From contig NZ_CP059569.1 of assembly GCF_014054985.1 (NCBI RefSeq), forward strand, positions 2,108,001 to 2,172,000: a stretch of 64,000 bases of DNA, given 5' to 3'. How positions within the stretch are numbered: position 1 is the first letter of the stretch; each line of letters begins with the position of its first letter. Source of the stretch: Kingella oralis (GTDB lineage Bacteria; Pseudomonadota; Gammaproteobacteria; Burkholderiales; Neisseriaceae). Shown here piece after piece: positions 8,492-17,750 of the stretch. The notes beneath the pieces are model-generated. The model searched no databases and was not told the origin of the DNA. It was given only the letters and a program-made list of their open reading frames with translations. The translations under genes and the position numbers were made by a program.

Positions 8492-9313
8492 TTGACTAAA
8501 ATTCAACATACTCTTTTAACGGGCGTTTTTGTATTACTGGCGGCAGGCTGCTCCACCACGCGCACGGAGCAATCCGCCCACGCGGGGCGCGAGCCGGCTC
8601 AAACGGTTAAAGCGGAGGCTTTGCATTCCACCGCCAATTTAAGCTACAAGGTGGCGGGCAAACGCTACTACCCAAGAAAAAGCGTAGAGAAAAATTTTAG
8701 CCAAACAGGGCGCGCTTCATGGTACGGCCCCGGCTTTCACGGCAAAAAAACTTCCAGCGGCGAGCGGTTTGACATGAATGCCCTCACCGCCGCCCACCGC
8801 ACCCTGCCTATTCCCAGCTATGCGCGGGTAACCAATCTGGCCAACGGCAAAACGATTGTGGTGCGCATCAACGACCGTGGCCCGTTCCACGGCAAGCGCG
8901 TGTTGGACTTATCCAAAGGCGCGGCGAAGGCGCTGGGCTTTATCCAGCAAGGTTCAACCAACGTGCGCATTGAAGCGTTAACGGCGGGCGACAAAATAAA
9001 TGTGGCCGCCAACGACGAACCCGCGCCGCAAGCCGTTCAACCCGCCATCAATTTGGCGCAGAACGAATTGACACTGCCTGAGCCTGCGCTGGTTAGCAAT
9101 GCCAGCCATGTTTATGTGAGCCTGAAATCGCTGCAAGAGGCGATGACGGCGGAATCGCTGTTCCGCCAAGTGGCTTGGCATGATGCCTCGCCCTTTGCCA
9201 AGGAACCGGGCGTGATGGTGCTGGGCTTGGACAACGATTATTGGCGCAACCTGAGCGCGTTGCTCAACCACGCGGAAGCGGACAGCGCGCAAGTGAAACA
9301 AGATGTGATTTGA
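8492..9313 (+). CDS. rlpA: RlpA-like septal ring lipoprotein
   Basis: 273 residues from a TTG at 8492, chosen because a GGA site lies upstream and because the product then begins with a clean lipoprotein signal (about 15 hydrophobic residues, LAAGC with the lipidated Cys at 20). An earlier TTG at 8456 would add 12 polar residues. The double-psi beta-barrel of RlpA is clear: GRASWYGPGFHGKKTSSGERFD, the catalytic-type NDRGPF, and RVLDLSKGAAKALGF. RlpA is an outer-membrane lytic transglycosylase that cleaves peptidoglycan lacking stem peptides. The region after residue 170 does not show an obvious SPOR domain to me. Confidence 0.88.
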   Translation: MTKIQHTLLTGVFVLLAAGCSTTRTEQSAHAGREPAQTVKAEALHSTANLSYKVAGKRYYPRKSVEKNFSQTGRASWYGPGFHGKKTSSGERFDMNALTAAHRTLPIPSYARVTNLANGKTIVVRINDRGPFHGKRVLDLSKGAAKALGFIQQGSTNVRIEALTAGDKINVAANDEPAPQAVQPAINLAQNELTLPEPALVSNASHVYVSLKSLQEAMTAESLFRQVAWHDASPFAKEPGVMVLGLDNDYWRNLSALLNHAEADSAQVKQDVI

Positions 9314-9735
9314 TGCGCGCTTGGCGCAGCTATAAGGCAGCCTGAAAACGGGGAAACCGGTTTTCAGGCTGCCTTTGGGTTTGTTGGCGGACGGGCGTGA
9401 TGGCGTTTATGGTTTTTCAGGCTGCCTCAACGCTGGCGGGACAGGGGGCAGCCTGAAACGGCTCCCGCGCGGCTACGGCTTGCCGGCAAGCCGTGTTCCT
9501 GCGCTTGTGTGTTATGGGATGATGGCTGTGTTGAAGCGGGTTGGGGTTGAGCAATAGTTTTCAGGCTGCCTTGGGGGTGGGTAAAGGCAGCCTGAAAACG
9601 TATCGGAAGCGTTGGTTGCGCTGCGCTCGTTTTCAGACTGCCTTATCGGGCGGGATATTCGGCAGCCTGAAAGCCAATCCATCCGGCAAAAAACCGTTTG
9701 GCATACACCAAACGGTTTTCTTATTTTCAGGCTGC
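9314..9735. repeat. DUS-dense intergenic region
   Basis: About 420 bases without a gene, between convergent rlpA and the TerC-CBS gene. It contains eight or nine complete or one-base-off uptake sequences in both orientations (near 9340, 9360, 9412, 9447, 9556, 9583, 9631, 9660 and 9724). Inverted neighbours can pair into hairpins (9340/9360) and the last copy abuts the stop codon of the next gene. No convincing coding region. Confidence 0.8.
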
Positions 9736-11295
9736 CTATTCTTCATCAGGGATGCGGCTGATTTTCACCCGCTCCACGCGGTGCCCGTCTTTTTCCAAGA
9801 CTTCAAACTGCCAGCCGTGAAACTGGATGCTGTCGCCCACTTCGGGCAGGTCTTGCATTTGCTCCATAATCAAGCCGGCCACGGTGTGGAAATCGGCATC
9901 TTCGGCGGGTGGCGGCAGATTCAGCTGTGGGGCAAGTTCCACATATTCCAACGCGCCGTCCACGGTTAAGCTGTCGTCGGTGTTTTCTTGCACGCTGGGT
10001 TCTTCTTCGCGCTCAAATTCTTCGGGGAACTCGCCTGCGATGGTTTCCAGCAAATCTTTCATGGTAACCATGCCCAGCACCGCGCCAAATTCGTCCACCA
10101 CCAAGGCATAATCCGCGCTGTGTTTGCGAAACAGCTCAATGGCTTGCAGCGCGGTCGCGCTTTCAGGCAGCATCAGCGGTTGCTTTAAGGCAGCATGAAT
10201 GTGGGTTTCGCCTGTTTCCAAGATTTGCGCGAGCAGGTCTTTTTTGTTGATGTAGCCCAAGGGTTCGTCCACGCCTGCTTTGCCCACCACCAACAGCCGC
10301 GAATAGGGGCATTCAATCAGCTTGGCTTTTTGCTCGTCTTTGCTTTGCGAAATATCCAGCCGTTCAATGTCGCTGCGCGGAATCATCACGCCAAAAATGG
10401 GGCGCTCGGCAAGTGTGAGCACGCTGCGAATCATGGATTTTTCGTTGTCTTCAAAATGCTCGCTGTCGCCGTTGTCGCTGCCATCTTTGCTCAGCAGCGT
10501 TTCGCGGATGCCCATCATGCCCAGCACGTTTTCGGCGGTGCGTTGTCGCCATGAGCTGCCTGCGTAGTCGTTTTTCTTGGTATTTTTTTGCGACACTTGG
10601 TTAAACACTTCTATCAGGATGGAGAAGCCGATAGCAGCGTAGAGATAGCCTTTGGGGATGTGGAAATGGAAGGCTTCGGCAATCAGGCTAAAGCCTATCA
10701 TCAGCAAAAAGCCTAGGCACAGCATCACCACGGTGGGATGCTTGTCCACAAAATTGGTCAGCACTTTGCTGGCGGTTATCATCACGGTCATGGCAACGGC
10801 AACCGCCGCCATCGCTACGATGATGTGTTCCACCATCGCCACGGCGGTAATCACGCTGTCTATGGAAAACACGGCATCCAGCACCACAATCTGCGCCACC
10901 ACGCTCCAAAAGGCGGCGTGTTTTTTGTGCGTGTCGGCAACTTGGAAATGGTTTTCGCCTTCTAGCCGCTCGTGTAGCTCAGTGGTGGCTTTGTAGAGCA
11001 GAAAAATGCCGCCACACAGCATGATTAAATCTTTGCCCGACACGCTGTGCGCGCCAAAGTGAAACAGGGGCTGAGTGAGCGTGATGATGTGCGCCATAAA
11101 GCCCAGCATGATGATGCGGATGACAACGGCAAGCGCCAGCCCCACGATGCGGGCTTTGTCGCGCAGCACGGGTTTTACTTTGCCCGCTAGGATGGCAACG
11201 AAAACCAAATTATCAATGCCCAGCACCACTTCCAATATAAGCAGCGTGGCGAAACCTATCCATGTTTGCGGCTCGGCGAGCCAACTGATGTCCAT
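9736..11295 (-). CDS. TerC-family membrane protein with CBS pair and CorC/HlyC domain
   Basis: 519 residues from the ATG at 11295. The longer frame to 11394 runs through a DUS and was rejected. Residues 1-230 form a TerC membrane domain with about seven helices and the motif EVVLGIDNLVFVAILAGKV, plus VVLDAVFSIDSVITAVAM, whose acidic residues are typical of TerC metal transport. The middle holds two CBS repeats (VMIPRSDIERLD..., then DYALVVDEFGAVLGMVTMKDLL) and the C-terminus a CorC_HlyC domain (FHTVAGLIMEQMQDLPEVGDSI). This matches the E. coli YegH/YoaE family, proposed to handle metal ions. A DUS directly follows the stop. Confidence 0.9.
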   Translation of the reverse strand: MDISWLAEPQTWIGFATLLILEVVLGIDNLVFVAILAGKVKPVLRDKARIVGLALAVVIRIIMLGFMAHIITLTQPLFHFGAHSVSGKDLIMLCGGIFLLYKATTELHERLEGENHFQVADTHKKHAAFWSVVAQIVVLDAVFSIDSVITAVAMVEHIIVAMAAVAVAMTVMITASKVLTNFVDKHPTVVMLCLGFLLMIGFSLIAEAFHFHIPKGYLYAAIGFSILIEVFNQVSQKNTKKNDYAGSSWRQRTAENVLGMMGIRETLLSKDGSDNGDSEHFEDNEKSMIRSVLTLAERPIFGVMIPRSDIERLDISQSKDEQKAKLIECPYSRLLVVGKAGVDEPLGYINKKDLLAQILETGETHIHAALKQPLMLPESATALQAIELFRKHSADYALVVDEFGAVLGMVTMKDLLETIAGEFPEEFEREEEPSVQENTDDSLTVDGALEYVELAPQLNLPPPAEDADFHTVAGLIMEQMQDLPEVGDSIQFHGWQFEVLEKDGHRVERVKISRIPDEE

Positions 11296-11683
11296 TGTGG
11301 CGTGAATCCTTTGGGTGGGAACGAATGGGGTTGATAGCGGTTTCAGGCTGCCTGCGATAAGGCGCGCGCCGCCCGCCCAAGCGATAAACCGCAAAAGGCA
11401 GCCTGAAAACGGATAAAGCGCGTTTGAGCAAAGCTAAGCGGCGTTTCCAATACGTTTTCAGGCTGCCTTGTGGGCTATGTTGTGCAGTGGCGGCGAGGGT
11501 TGCCGCATCTCTGCTCGGGTTCGTTCATTGTGTGGTTGCAAAAATAAAAACGGGGCGAGTTTAGCGAAAATTCGCACCATTGGCAAAACGAGTTTCAGGC
11601 TGCCTTGGGGACGGGGCGGGTTGGTGCGGCAGTGGCAGCCTGAAAACAGGGCGGGCGATGCCCATGCTCGCGCATGGTTTCCT
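11296..11683. other. Intergenic region, DUS-rich
   Basis: About 390 bases with DUS copies near 11343, 11398, 11456, 11594, 11636 and 11694 and no gene I can support. Promoters for the leftward TerC-CBS gene should lie near its start, but I see no strong consensus pair. Confidence 0.6.
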
Positions 11684-12538
11684 TTAACCGTTTTCAGGCT
11701 GCCCTTCGGCTGCCGTTGTTTGCTCAGCTTCGGCTGTTGATGCAGCTTGCGCCATGTCCGCCGTTTGATGCTCGACGACGGTTTCCGCTTCGGCTTGCCC
11801 GTCCTGCACCTCGCCGTCATCCCGCTTGCCGTCGCCTGCGCCGCCCGCTGCCACAAACCCTTTCGCCATGCCCAAATCTTCCAGCGTCATTCGGCTCACG
11901 GGCGCTTGCGCCATATTCAGCAATGCCGCGCGCAGCTTGTCGGCTTGGTCGGCAAAATCGGGATGCAGCAGCATAACGTGCCCGAAATCTTCAAATTCCG
12001 TTTCAAACAGGATTTTCAGGCTGCCCTGCGTGCCCGCGTTCAAGCTGCGGAACGAGCTGGCAAGGAACAAGCCGATTTCGGCTTCGTTTGCCATCAGCCG
12101 CCGCGCCAATTCTGTGAACGTGCGCGCGTGCAGCCATTGCACCGTATCCGCCGTAATCTCCGTGCCTTGCAACACGTCCAAGCCGATACGTTCGATGTCG
12201 CAATTGGCGGTAACCAGCACGCGGCTATCGGCAGGCAAATCGCCCAATGTGGCAAACGCGCTTTGTGCATTCGCCACCACCAACACTTGATCGCTGGGCA
12301 AATCGGGCTTGGCAAGCGGGATGTAGCCCTTGTCGCGCATCAGGCTGCCCGCGTCAAACGGGTTGGCATACACCAGCGCAACCGTTTCGCTGTCTAGCAA
12401 ATCTTGCTGCTCGCGGTAGCCCGTGGGCGTTTGCAGGCGGATGGCGGTATCCAGTGCGCGTTGCAACTGCGTGTTAAACATGTGCCAGTGGGCAAAAAAT
12501 TCGGGGGGGAAATCGGGGGTAATCAATAGGTTCAGCAT
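11684..12538 (-). CDS. PhnD-like substrate-binding-fold protein without a signal peptide
   Basis: 284 residues. The pattern [57 protein letters not shown] and [19 protein letters not shown] fits the PhnD/phosphonate-binding family of periplasmic-binding folds. There is no hydrophobic signal at the N-terminus, so this is probably a cytoplasmic member, not a transport lipoprotein. No transporter genes are adjacent. The last 60 residues are a low-complexity tail rich in Ala, Glu, Thr and Gly, ending through a DUS that encodes GQPENG. Family call is by eye; function unknown. Confidence 0.55.
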   Translation of the reverse strand: MLNLLITPDFPPEFFAHWHMFNTQLQRALDTAIRLQTPTGYREQQDLLDSETVALVYANPFDAGSLMRDKGYIPLAKPDLPSDQVLVVANAQSAFATLGDLPADSRVLVTANCDIERIGLDVLQGTEITADTVQWLHARTFTELARRLMANEAEIGLFLASSFRSLNAGTQGSLKILFETEFEDFGHVMLLHPDFADQADKLRAALLNMAQAPVSRMTLEDLGMAKGFVAAGGAGDGKRDDGEVQDGQAEAETVVEHQTADMAQAASTAEAEQTTAAEGQPENG

Positions 12539-12846
12539 GGGAAAGCAATCCTCTTTTTGGTTATGCGCAGCGGTGTTTCCTTAAAATCCATTCCTGCATC
12601 GGCGCGTATCGTTTCACGACCGCAGCATCTTTATTTTCCAACGCAATTTTAACACACGGCGGCGCTGCCTACGACGGCAAATGGCGGCGTATCCATCCGG
12701 CAAACAAGCAAAAAAACGCCCGATTGCAAAAATTTCGCGCGTGGTTATTCAGGGCAAACGTAAATCCGCGTAAAATGCGCGGCTTGCTATTTATGGATAT
12801 TTTCAGGCTGCCCATGCGGCCAAACCCTTTTTTACCGGAAGCCATT
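12539..12846 (+). other. Upstream region of lysS
   Basis: About 300 bases between divergent genes. A -10-like TAAAAT lies near 12770 with a GC-rich discriminator, and one DUS at about 12800. No gene seen. Confidence 0.4.
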
Positions 12847-14358
12847 ATGACCGACCAAACCCAAACCCCCGAAATCCCGCAATTAGACGAAAACCAAATC
12901 ATCGCCCTGCGCCGCGAAAAACTGAACGAAATCCGCCAACAAGGCATCGCCTTCCCCAACGATTTCCGCCGCGACGCATTCGCCGCCGATTTGCACGCAC
13001 AATACGGCGAAATGAGCAAAGAAGAGCTGGACCCGCAAGCCGTGCCCGTAAAAATCGCGGGGCGCATGATGCTCAAACGCCAAATGGGCAAAGCCAGTTT
13101 CGCCACCGTGCAGGACGCCACCGGGCAAATCCAACTTTATCTGAACAACAAAGGCGTAAGCCAAGAAGTGCTGGACGCGTTCAACCATTGGGACATGGGC
13201 GACATCATCGGCGCCGAAGGCGTGCTCTTCAAAACCAACCACGGCGAATTAACCGTGCGCGTGTCGCAAATCCGCCTGCTGTCCAAATCGCTGCGTCCGC
13301 TGCCCGATAAACATAAAGGTTTGAGCGACCAAGAAACCAAATACCGCCAGCGTTATGTGGACTTAATCGCCAACGCCGACAGCCGCGACGTGTTTATCAA
13401 ACGCAGCAAAATCATCCAAGCCGTGCGCAATTTTATGGTTTCCGAGCAATACCTTGAAGTGGAAACGCCGATGATGCACCCCATCCCCGGCGGTGCAACG
13501 GCCAAGCCCTTCGTTACCCACCACAATGCGCTGGACATCCCGCTTTACCTGCGCATCGCGCCCGAGTTGTATTTAAAACGGCTGGTGGTCGGCGGCTTGG
13601 AGCGCGTGTTTGAAATCAACCGCAGCTTCCGCAACGAAGGCATGTCGGTGCGCCACAACCCCGAATTCACCATGATTGAGTTCTACGAAGCCTTCTGCGA
13701 CTACAACCGCATGATGCAAATGGCGGAAGACACCATCCGCGCCGCCTGCCGCAGCGTTTCAGGCAGCCTGAAAATCGAATACAACGGCAAAGAAGTGGAT
13801 TTGGAAAGCCCGTTCGAGCGCCTCACCATTTTGCAAGCCATCAAAAAATACAACCCGCACTACACCGACGAACAGCTCAACGATGCCGAATGGCTGAAAA
13901 AAGAAATCGTGAAACACGGCGAAAGCCTGCCACACGCAGCGGGGCTGGGCAGCCTGCAACTGGCGCTGTTTGAAGGCTGCGCCGAGAGCAAGCTGTGGAA
14001 TCCTACGTTTATTGTGGATTACCCCGTAGAAGTGTCGCCCTTGGCGCGCGCATCCGACAGCCAAGCAGGTTTGACCGAGCGCTTTGAATTGTTTGTGGTG
14101 GGCCGCGAGCTGGCAAACGGCTATTCCGAGTTGAACGACCCCGAAGACCAAGCCGCCCGCTTCAAAGCGCAAGTGGCGCAAAAAGACGCGGGCGACGACG
14201 AAGCCATGCACTACGATGCCGACTACATCCGCGCCATGGAATACGGCCTGCCCCCCACCGGCGGCTGCGGCATCGGCATCGACCGTTTGGTGATGCTGCT
14301 GACCGATACGCAGACCATCCGCGATGTGATTTTGTTTCCGCAGATGCGCCCCGAGTAA
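12847..14358 (+). CDS. lysS: Lysyl-tRNA synthetase (class II)
   Basis: 503 residues from the ATG at 12847; the frame is open further upstream through a DUS, but [19 protein letters not shown] is the natural start. An OB-fold anticodon-binding domain occupies about residues 60-170. Class II motifs follow: motif 1 near [18 protein letters not shown], motif 2 [20 protein letters not shown], motif 3 [16 protein letters not shown]. The enzyme charges tRNA-Lys in the cytoplasm. A complete DUS lies inside the gene near 13757, encoding VSGSLKI at a tolerant surface position. Confidence 0.98.
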   Translation: MTDQTQTPEIPQLDENQIIALRREKLNEIRQQGIAFPNDFRRDAFAADLHAQYGEMSKEELDPQAVPVKIAGRMMLKRQMGKASFATVQDATGQIQLYLNNKGVSQEVLDAFNHWDMGDIIGAEGVLFKTNHGELTVRVSQIRLLSKSLRPLPDKHKGLSDQETKYRQRYVDLIANADSRDVFIKRSKIIQAVRNFMVSEQYLEVETPMMHPIPGGATAKPFVTHHNALDIPLYLRIAPELYLKRLVVGGLERVFEINRSFRNEGMSVRHNPEFTMIEFYEAFCDYNRMMQMAEDTIRAACRSVSGSLKIEYNGKEVDLESPFERLTILQAIKKYNPHYTDEQLNDAEWLKKEIVKHGESLPHAAGLGSLQLALFEGCAESKLWNPTFIVDYPVEVSPLARASDSQAGLTERFELFVVGRELANGYSELNDPEDQAARFKAQVAQKDAGDDEAMHYDADYIRAMEYGLPPTGGCGIGIDRLVMLLTDTQTIRDVILFPQMRPE

Positions 14359-14385
14359 CACGCAAGCCATCCAACCGCGCAACCC

Positions 14386-14420
14386 GTTTTAGCTCCGCTG
14401 AACTTCGTTTCAGGCTGCCT
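14386..14420. repeat. DUS-linked GTTTTAGCTCCG module (copy 2)
   Basis: GTTTTAGCTCCGCTGAACTTCG runs directly into TTTCAGGCTGCC. It is the reverse orientation of the module at 31589 and the same orientation as 42078. Confidence 0.6.
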
Positions 14421-14473
14421 CAATGCTGTCGCAACACCAATGGGCAGCCTGAAAACCCATCCCAGAGACCATC

Positions 14474-15427
14474 ATGGCAAAAAACTATTATGAAATTTTA
14501 GGCGTAGAAAAAACCGCCGACGATGAAACCATCAAAAAAGCCTACCGCAAGCTGGTGCGCAAATACCACCCCGATGTGAGCAAAGAGCCCGACGCGGCGG
14601 AGCGCACCACCGAAATCAACCTTGCCTACGAAACCCTGTCCAACCCCGAAAAACGCGCCCAATACGATGCCGAGCTTGCCCAACCACGCGGCAACCCGTT
14701 CCAAGGCGCAGCGGGCGGCGGCAATCCGTTTGGCGAAAATCATTTTGGCGAGCAGGGCTTCCGCTACGAATACACAGGCGGCGCACCGTTTGGCGCAGAC
14801 GATTTCCAGTTTGAAGACCTGTTTTCCGCCTTTGCCCGGCAGCAAGCGCACGCCCGCCGCCCGCAAGAGCCGCAACGCGGCGAAGACCAACACGCCGAGT
14901 TGGCGATTGACATTTACGCCTCCTACGCAGGCGCAGAACGCACGCTCACGCTGAACGTCCCCGCGCTGGATGCCGCAGGCCGCCCCACCGTGCAGCAAAA
15001 AACCCTCAACGTCAAAATCCCCAAAGGCATCGCCGAAGGGCAGCAAATCCGCCTTGCCGGGCAAGGCTTGGCGGGCTACAACGGCGGCGCGAACGGCGAT
15101 TTATACTTAAAAATCCGCTTCCACGCCCGCCCCGACTTATACGTCAAAAACCGCAAAGACGTATACCAAACCATCAGCGTGATGCCGTGGCAAGCCGTGT
15201 TGGGCGGCAAAATCACCGTCGCCACCGCATCAGGACGCCTGCAAGTTACCCTGCCTGCCAACAGCCACAACGGCAAAACCATCCGCCTGAAAGGGCAAGG
15301 CATCCCCGCCAAAGAAGCGGGCGACTTGTATCTCGTCATCCACATCGCCGTGCCCGAAGCCAACAGCGAAGCCGACCGCGCCCTGTGGCAGCAACTCGCC
15401 GACCACTATGCCCAATCCGCACATTAA
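14474..15427 (+). CDS. cbpA: DnaJ-class co-chaperone CbpA
   Basis: 317 residues. The J domain spans residues 4-68 (YYEILGVEKTADDETIKKAY) with the HPD motif at 32-34 that stimulates DnaK. A Gly/Phe-rich linker follows (NPFQGAAGGGNPFGENHFG), then two beta-sandwich substrate-binding domains without the zinc finger of true DnaJ, ending LAGQGLAGYNGGANGDLYLKI and so on. This is the CbpA layout. It is followed 12 bases later by cbpM, whose product inhibits CbpA in E. coli, so the two form an operon. Confidence 0.92.
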   Translation: MAKNYYEILGVEKTADDETIKKAYRKLVRKYHPDVSKEPDAAERTTEINLAYETLSNPEKRAQYDAELAQPRGNPFQGAAGGGNPFGENHFGEQGFRYEYTGGAPFGADDFQFEDLFSAFARQQAHARRPQEPQRGEDQHAELAIDIYASYAGAERTLTLNVPALDAAGRPTVQQKTLNVKIPKGIAEGQQIRLAGQGLAGYNGGANGDLYLKIRFHARPDLYVKNRKDVYQTISVMPWQAVLGGKITVATASGRLQVTLPANSHNGKTIRLKGQGIPAKEAGDLYLVIHIAVPEANSEADRALWQQLADHYAQSAH

Positions 15428-15439
15428 AGGACAACCGCC

Positions 15440-15718
15440 ATGCAACACGAAACCGACATTTTTTTAAATTTTGAACAAACCCTGGCCGCAGGCGGCTGCC
15501 AACGCGAATGGTTGCTCGGGCTGATAGAAGAAGAAGTAATTGTGGTGCAAGGGCAGCCTGAACATTCGGAATACAGCGGTTTCCAATTGGCCCGCATCCG
15601 CCGCGCCGCACGCATCGGCCGCGACTTTGAAGCCAGCATCCCCGCTACCGCGCTCATCATGCGCCTGCTGGACGAATTGGAAGAACTGCGCAAAAGCCAA
15701 CCCGCGCTAAGCGACTAG
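15440..15718 (+). CDS. cbpM: CbpM-like chaperone modulator
   Basis: 92 residues beginning MQHETDIFLNFEQTLAAGGC, with a MerR-like helix-turn-helix fold suggested by REWLLGLIEEEVIVVQG and FQLARIRRAARIGRDFEAS. CbpM binds the J domain of CbpA and blocks its contact with DnaK; it is adjacent to cbpA here, as in E. coli. A DUS overlaps the stop region at 15718. Confidence 0.85.
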   Translation: MQHETDIFLNFEQTLAAGGCQREWLLGLIEEEVIVVQGQPEHSEYSGFQLARIRRAARIGRDFEASIPATALIMRLLDELEELRKSQPALSD

Positions 15719-15760
15719 GCAGCCTGAAAACCCGTTCGGCGCAATCCCAACCCAAACCAC

Positions 15761-16192
15761 ATGCAATTTGCCCCCCTTATCCCCGCCAACTCCCCCCTTG
15801 CCAACCTCCTGCACCGCTCGCGCTACTGGCAACAGCTGGACGCCGCCGCCAAACGCCTGCTGCCCGCCAACCTGCATCCGCATTTTCGCGTGGCGTGCAT
15901 TGAAGAGGGCGCGTTGATTATCCACGTGAGCGCGCCCATGGCGGCGACCCGTCTCAAAATGCTGCTGCCCAACCTGTTGCCGCAGTTGCAAGAGCTTGAC
16001 CCCGGCATCGCCCGCATCCAAATCAAAACGCGCCCGCACAACCCCGCCGCCGCCAAAAGCAAAAATTTCCACCTGAGCGAGCGCGCCCTAAACAGCTTCG
16101 AACAAACCGCCGAAAAAGTTGCCCACCACCCCAAACTAGCTGCCGCGCTGCAAAATTTGGTCAAAAACAACCGCAATACTAACAATAATTAA
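15761..16192 (+). CDS. dciA: DciA-family (DUF721) replicative helicase loader
   Basis: 143 residues. LLHRSRYWQQLDAAAKRLLPANLHPHFRVACIEEGALIIHVSAPMAATRLKMLLPNLLPQL fits the KH-like N-terminal domain of DciA (DUF721). DciA assists loading of the DnaB helicase in bacteria that lack DnaC, which includes the Neisseriaceae. The C-terminal tail is Asn-rich and probably unstructured. Separated from cbpM by a DUS. Confidence 0.75.
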   Translation: MQFAPLIPANSPLANLLHRSRYWQQLDAAAKRLLPANLHPHFRVACIEEGALIIHVSAPMAATRLKMLLPNLLPQLQELDPGIARIQIKTRPHNPAAAKSKNFHLSERALNSFEQTAEKVAHHPKLAAALQNLVKNNRNTNNN

Positions 16193-16200
16193 CGAAAAAC

Positions 16201-16242
16201 TTGACTTAAATCAAACAAAATCCCCTTAACTGGGGGCATAAT
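16201..16242 (+). promoter_or_regulatory. FNR-type (class II) promoter, now separated from the azurin gene
   Basis: TTGACTTAAATCAA (16201-16214) matches the FNR box TTGAT-N4-ATCAA with one mismatch. A -10 CATAAT lies at 16237-16242, so a start near 16249 puts the box centre at -41.5, the class II activator position. Downstream, a ribosome site (AAGGGAAG, about 16306-16313) and an ATGAAA at 16321 are those the azurin gene must have used before the IS insertion. Confidence 0.65.
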
Positions 16243-16318
16243 CGCCCCCTTGTTAAACGCAAGTTTGTTCTAAATCAAAAACAAACTTAAATATCATCAA
16301 ACTTTAAGGGAAGACTCA

Positions 16319-16326
16319 TTATGAAA
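16319..16326 (+). repeat. Target-site duplication (left copy)
   Basis: TTATGAAA at 16319-16326 is repeated exactly at 17040-17047, directly outside the two ends of the IS. The 8-base length is what IS1595-family elements generate. Confidence 0.95.
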
Positions 16327-17039
16327 GGGGCTGTACTAGATAAGCCCTAAATACCACACCATCTGCGCAGCACTTTAAGCTGTTCAGACGGTGTGCCAAA
16401 GTTAAAACGAAACTCGCATTCTTTCAAGAATAATGGGAAAGATTTACGGTCAATTCCATTGTATTTACGCAGAACACGTTTCGCCTGATTCCAAAAATTT
16501 TCAATGCCGTTGATGTGGTTTTGTTTGTCAGCAAACAGTTTGCTGTGGTTAATACGGTGGTGGGTAAAACCACTTACATCCAACACATCATAGCTGCTCA
16601 AACAATCGGTATAAACAATACTATCAGGCATGATTTTCTTTGTGATAACAGGCATTAAGGTTTCTCTTTTGGCATTCTTCACTACTACGGTATAAACTTT
16701 ACCACCACGCTTAAGAATACCAAAGACAGCTACTTTTCCTGCTGCTCCGCGTCCGCGTTTGCCTTTGCGATGTCCGCCGAAGTAACTCTCATCTAGCTCA
16801 ACCGTACCATCAAAAACTGTATTGGCTTCCAATGAAAGATAGTAGCTGATGACTTCGCGGATTTTGCGGTAGAACAGTGCTGCTGAATTGGGGTGAATGC
16901 CCAACAAATCAGCAGCCGAACGGGCGGTTACTTCAAGTACAAAAAATTGGAGCAACTTTTTTCGTATACTCTTTTTTAGTTTACAATGGGTTATCTTCAT
17001 TTTTGCAGTCTAACATGACTGCTTATCTAGTACAGCCCC
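16327..17039 (-). mobile_element. IS1016-like insertion sequence (IS1595 family)
   Basis: 713 bases bounded by 19-base perfect inverted repeats, GGGGCTGTACTAGATAAGC at 16327-16345 and its complement at 17021-17039, with an 8-base target duplication (TTATGAAA) on both sides. It contains one transposase gene, intact, on the minus strand. Its base composition is lower in GC than its neighbours. Exact ends, intact gene and perfect duplication point to a recent insertion. It sits on the start codon of the azurin gene. Confidence 0.95.
16347..17000 (-). CDS. IS1016-type transposase (IS1595 family, DDE with ISXO2-like domain)
   Basis: 217 residues, full length. The N-terminus [20 protein letters not shown] and [24 protein letters not shown] form the DNA-binding part. 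The catalytic ISXO2-like domain starts at [18 protein letters not shown], continues with [15 protein letters not shown], and has [16 protein letters not shown], which together carry the acidic/Asn catalytic residues. This is very close to transposases of Neisseria IS1016 as I recall them. Nearly the whole element is coding. Confidence 0.93.
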   Translation of the reverse strand: MKITHCKLKKSIRKKLLQFFVLEVTARSAADLLGIHPNSAALFYRKIREVISYYLSLEANTVFDGTVELDESYFGGHRKGKRGRGAAGKVAVFGILKRGGKVYTVVVKNAKRETLMPVITKKIMPDSIVYTDCLSSYDVLDVSGFTHHRINHSKLFADKQNHINGIENFWNQAKRVLRKYNGIDRKSFPLFLKECEFRFNFGTPSEQLKVLRRWCGI

Positions 17040-17047
17040 TTATGAAA
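17040..17047 (+). repeat. Target-site duplication (right copy)
   Basis: TTATGAAA, identical to the left copy. The ATG within it is the start codon of the azurin gene, so the duplication kept the reading frame. Confidence 0.95.
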
Positions 17048-17680
17048 ATCTATCTAGGTCTCATCGCAGCCGCAGCATTAACGCTTACCGCTTGTGGCGA
17101 TAACAAACCTGCGCAACCTGCTGAATCAGCCTCTCCTGCTGCCACTGCCGCCGCATCTGAAACCGCAGCCGCTTCTATGGCTGCCGCATCTGAAGCTGCT
17201 TCTGCTCCTGCTGCTTCTGCTCCTACTGCCGCATCAGGAGCTGCGCCTGCCGCTGCTTCAACCGCAGCTGCCGCTCCCGCAGCCGCTGGTGGCGAATGCG
17301 AAGCCGTTATCGTAAGCGACGACGCAATGAAATTTGACCCCAAAGAAATCCAAGTAAAATCAAGCTGCAAACAATACAAAATCACCCTGAAACACGAAGG
17401 CAAAATGCCTAAATCAGCAATGGGTCATAACGTAGTAGTGTCCAAATCTGCCGACAAAGACGGCATATTGGCTGATGGTCAAACTGCTGGCGAAGCAAAT
17501 AACTACGTTAAAGCTGGCGATGAGCGCGTGATTGCGCACACCAAATTGCTGAGCGGTGGCGAGCAAGACAGCGTAACATTTGACGTATCTAAATTGGCAA
17601 AAGGCGAAGCATACGAGTACTACTGCTCATTCCCTGGCCACTACGCAACCATGAACGGCAAACTCACTTTGGTTGACTAA
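17042..17680 (+). CDS. laz: Lipid-modified azurin (blue copper lipoprotein)
   Basis: 212 residues. [20 protein letters not shown] is a lipoprotein signal with the lipidated Cys at 18. Residues about 25-80 are a low-complexity Ala/Pro/Ser/Glu linker, like the H.8-type linker of neisserial Laz. The azurin domain follows, with copper ligands visible in MGHNVVVS (His) and [14 protein letters not shown] (Cys, His, Met). Laz is an outer-membrane electron carrier that feeds nitrite reductase or peroxidase in Neisseria. The IS ends 2 bases before its ATG, so its original ribosome site and FNR-type promoter now lie 700 bases away; expression may be lost or driven from the IS end. A longer frame continuing into the IS (ATG at 17015) adds nine residues and has no ribosome site. 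Confidence 0.93.
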   Translation: MKIYLGLIAAAALTLTACGDNKPAQPAESASPAATAAASETAAASMAAASEAASAPAASAPTAASGAAPAAASTAAAAPAAAGGECEAVIVSDDAMKFDPKEIQVKSSCKQYKITLKHEGKMPKSAMGHNVVVSKSADKDGILADGQTAGEANNYVKAGDERVIAHTKLLSGGEQDSVTFDVSKLAKGEAYEYYCSFPGHYATMNGKLTLVD

Positions 17681-17694
17681 TCCTTCATCGTATT

Positions 17695-17734
17695 TTCAGG
17701 CTGCCTAACCTAAAATAGGCAGCCTGAATTTTTT
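17695..17734 (+). terminator. DUS hairpin terminator after azurin
   Basis: TTCAGGCTGCCTA and TAGGCAGCCTGAA form a perfect stem with an 8-base loop, followed by TTTTTTTG. It lies 14 bases past the azurin stop. Confidence 0.75.
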
Positions 17735-17750
17735 GTTTACCGTATTAAAC

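Noticed and set aside
9314..9735. CRISPR-like array of regularly repeated sequence
   Set aside because: The repeats are 10-12-base uptake sequences in both orientations with irregular spacing, with no cas genes in the window.
16380..16400. A further Neisseria-type DUS inside the insertion sequence
   Set aside because: TTCAGACGGTGT matches only nine bases of the core, so it is not a functional 10-mer.
16877..17041. In-frame extension of azurin into the insertion sequence
   Set aside because: It reads antisense through the transposase start and has no ribosome site. The lipoprotein signal starts cleanly at 17042.
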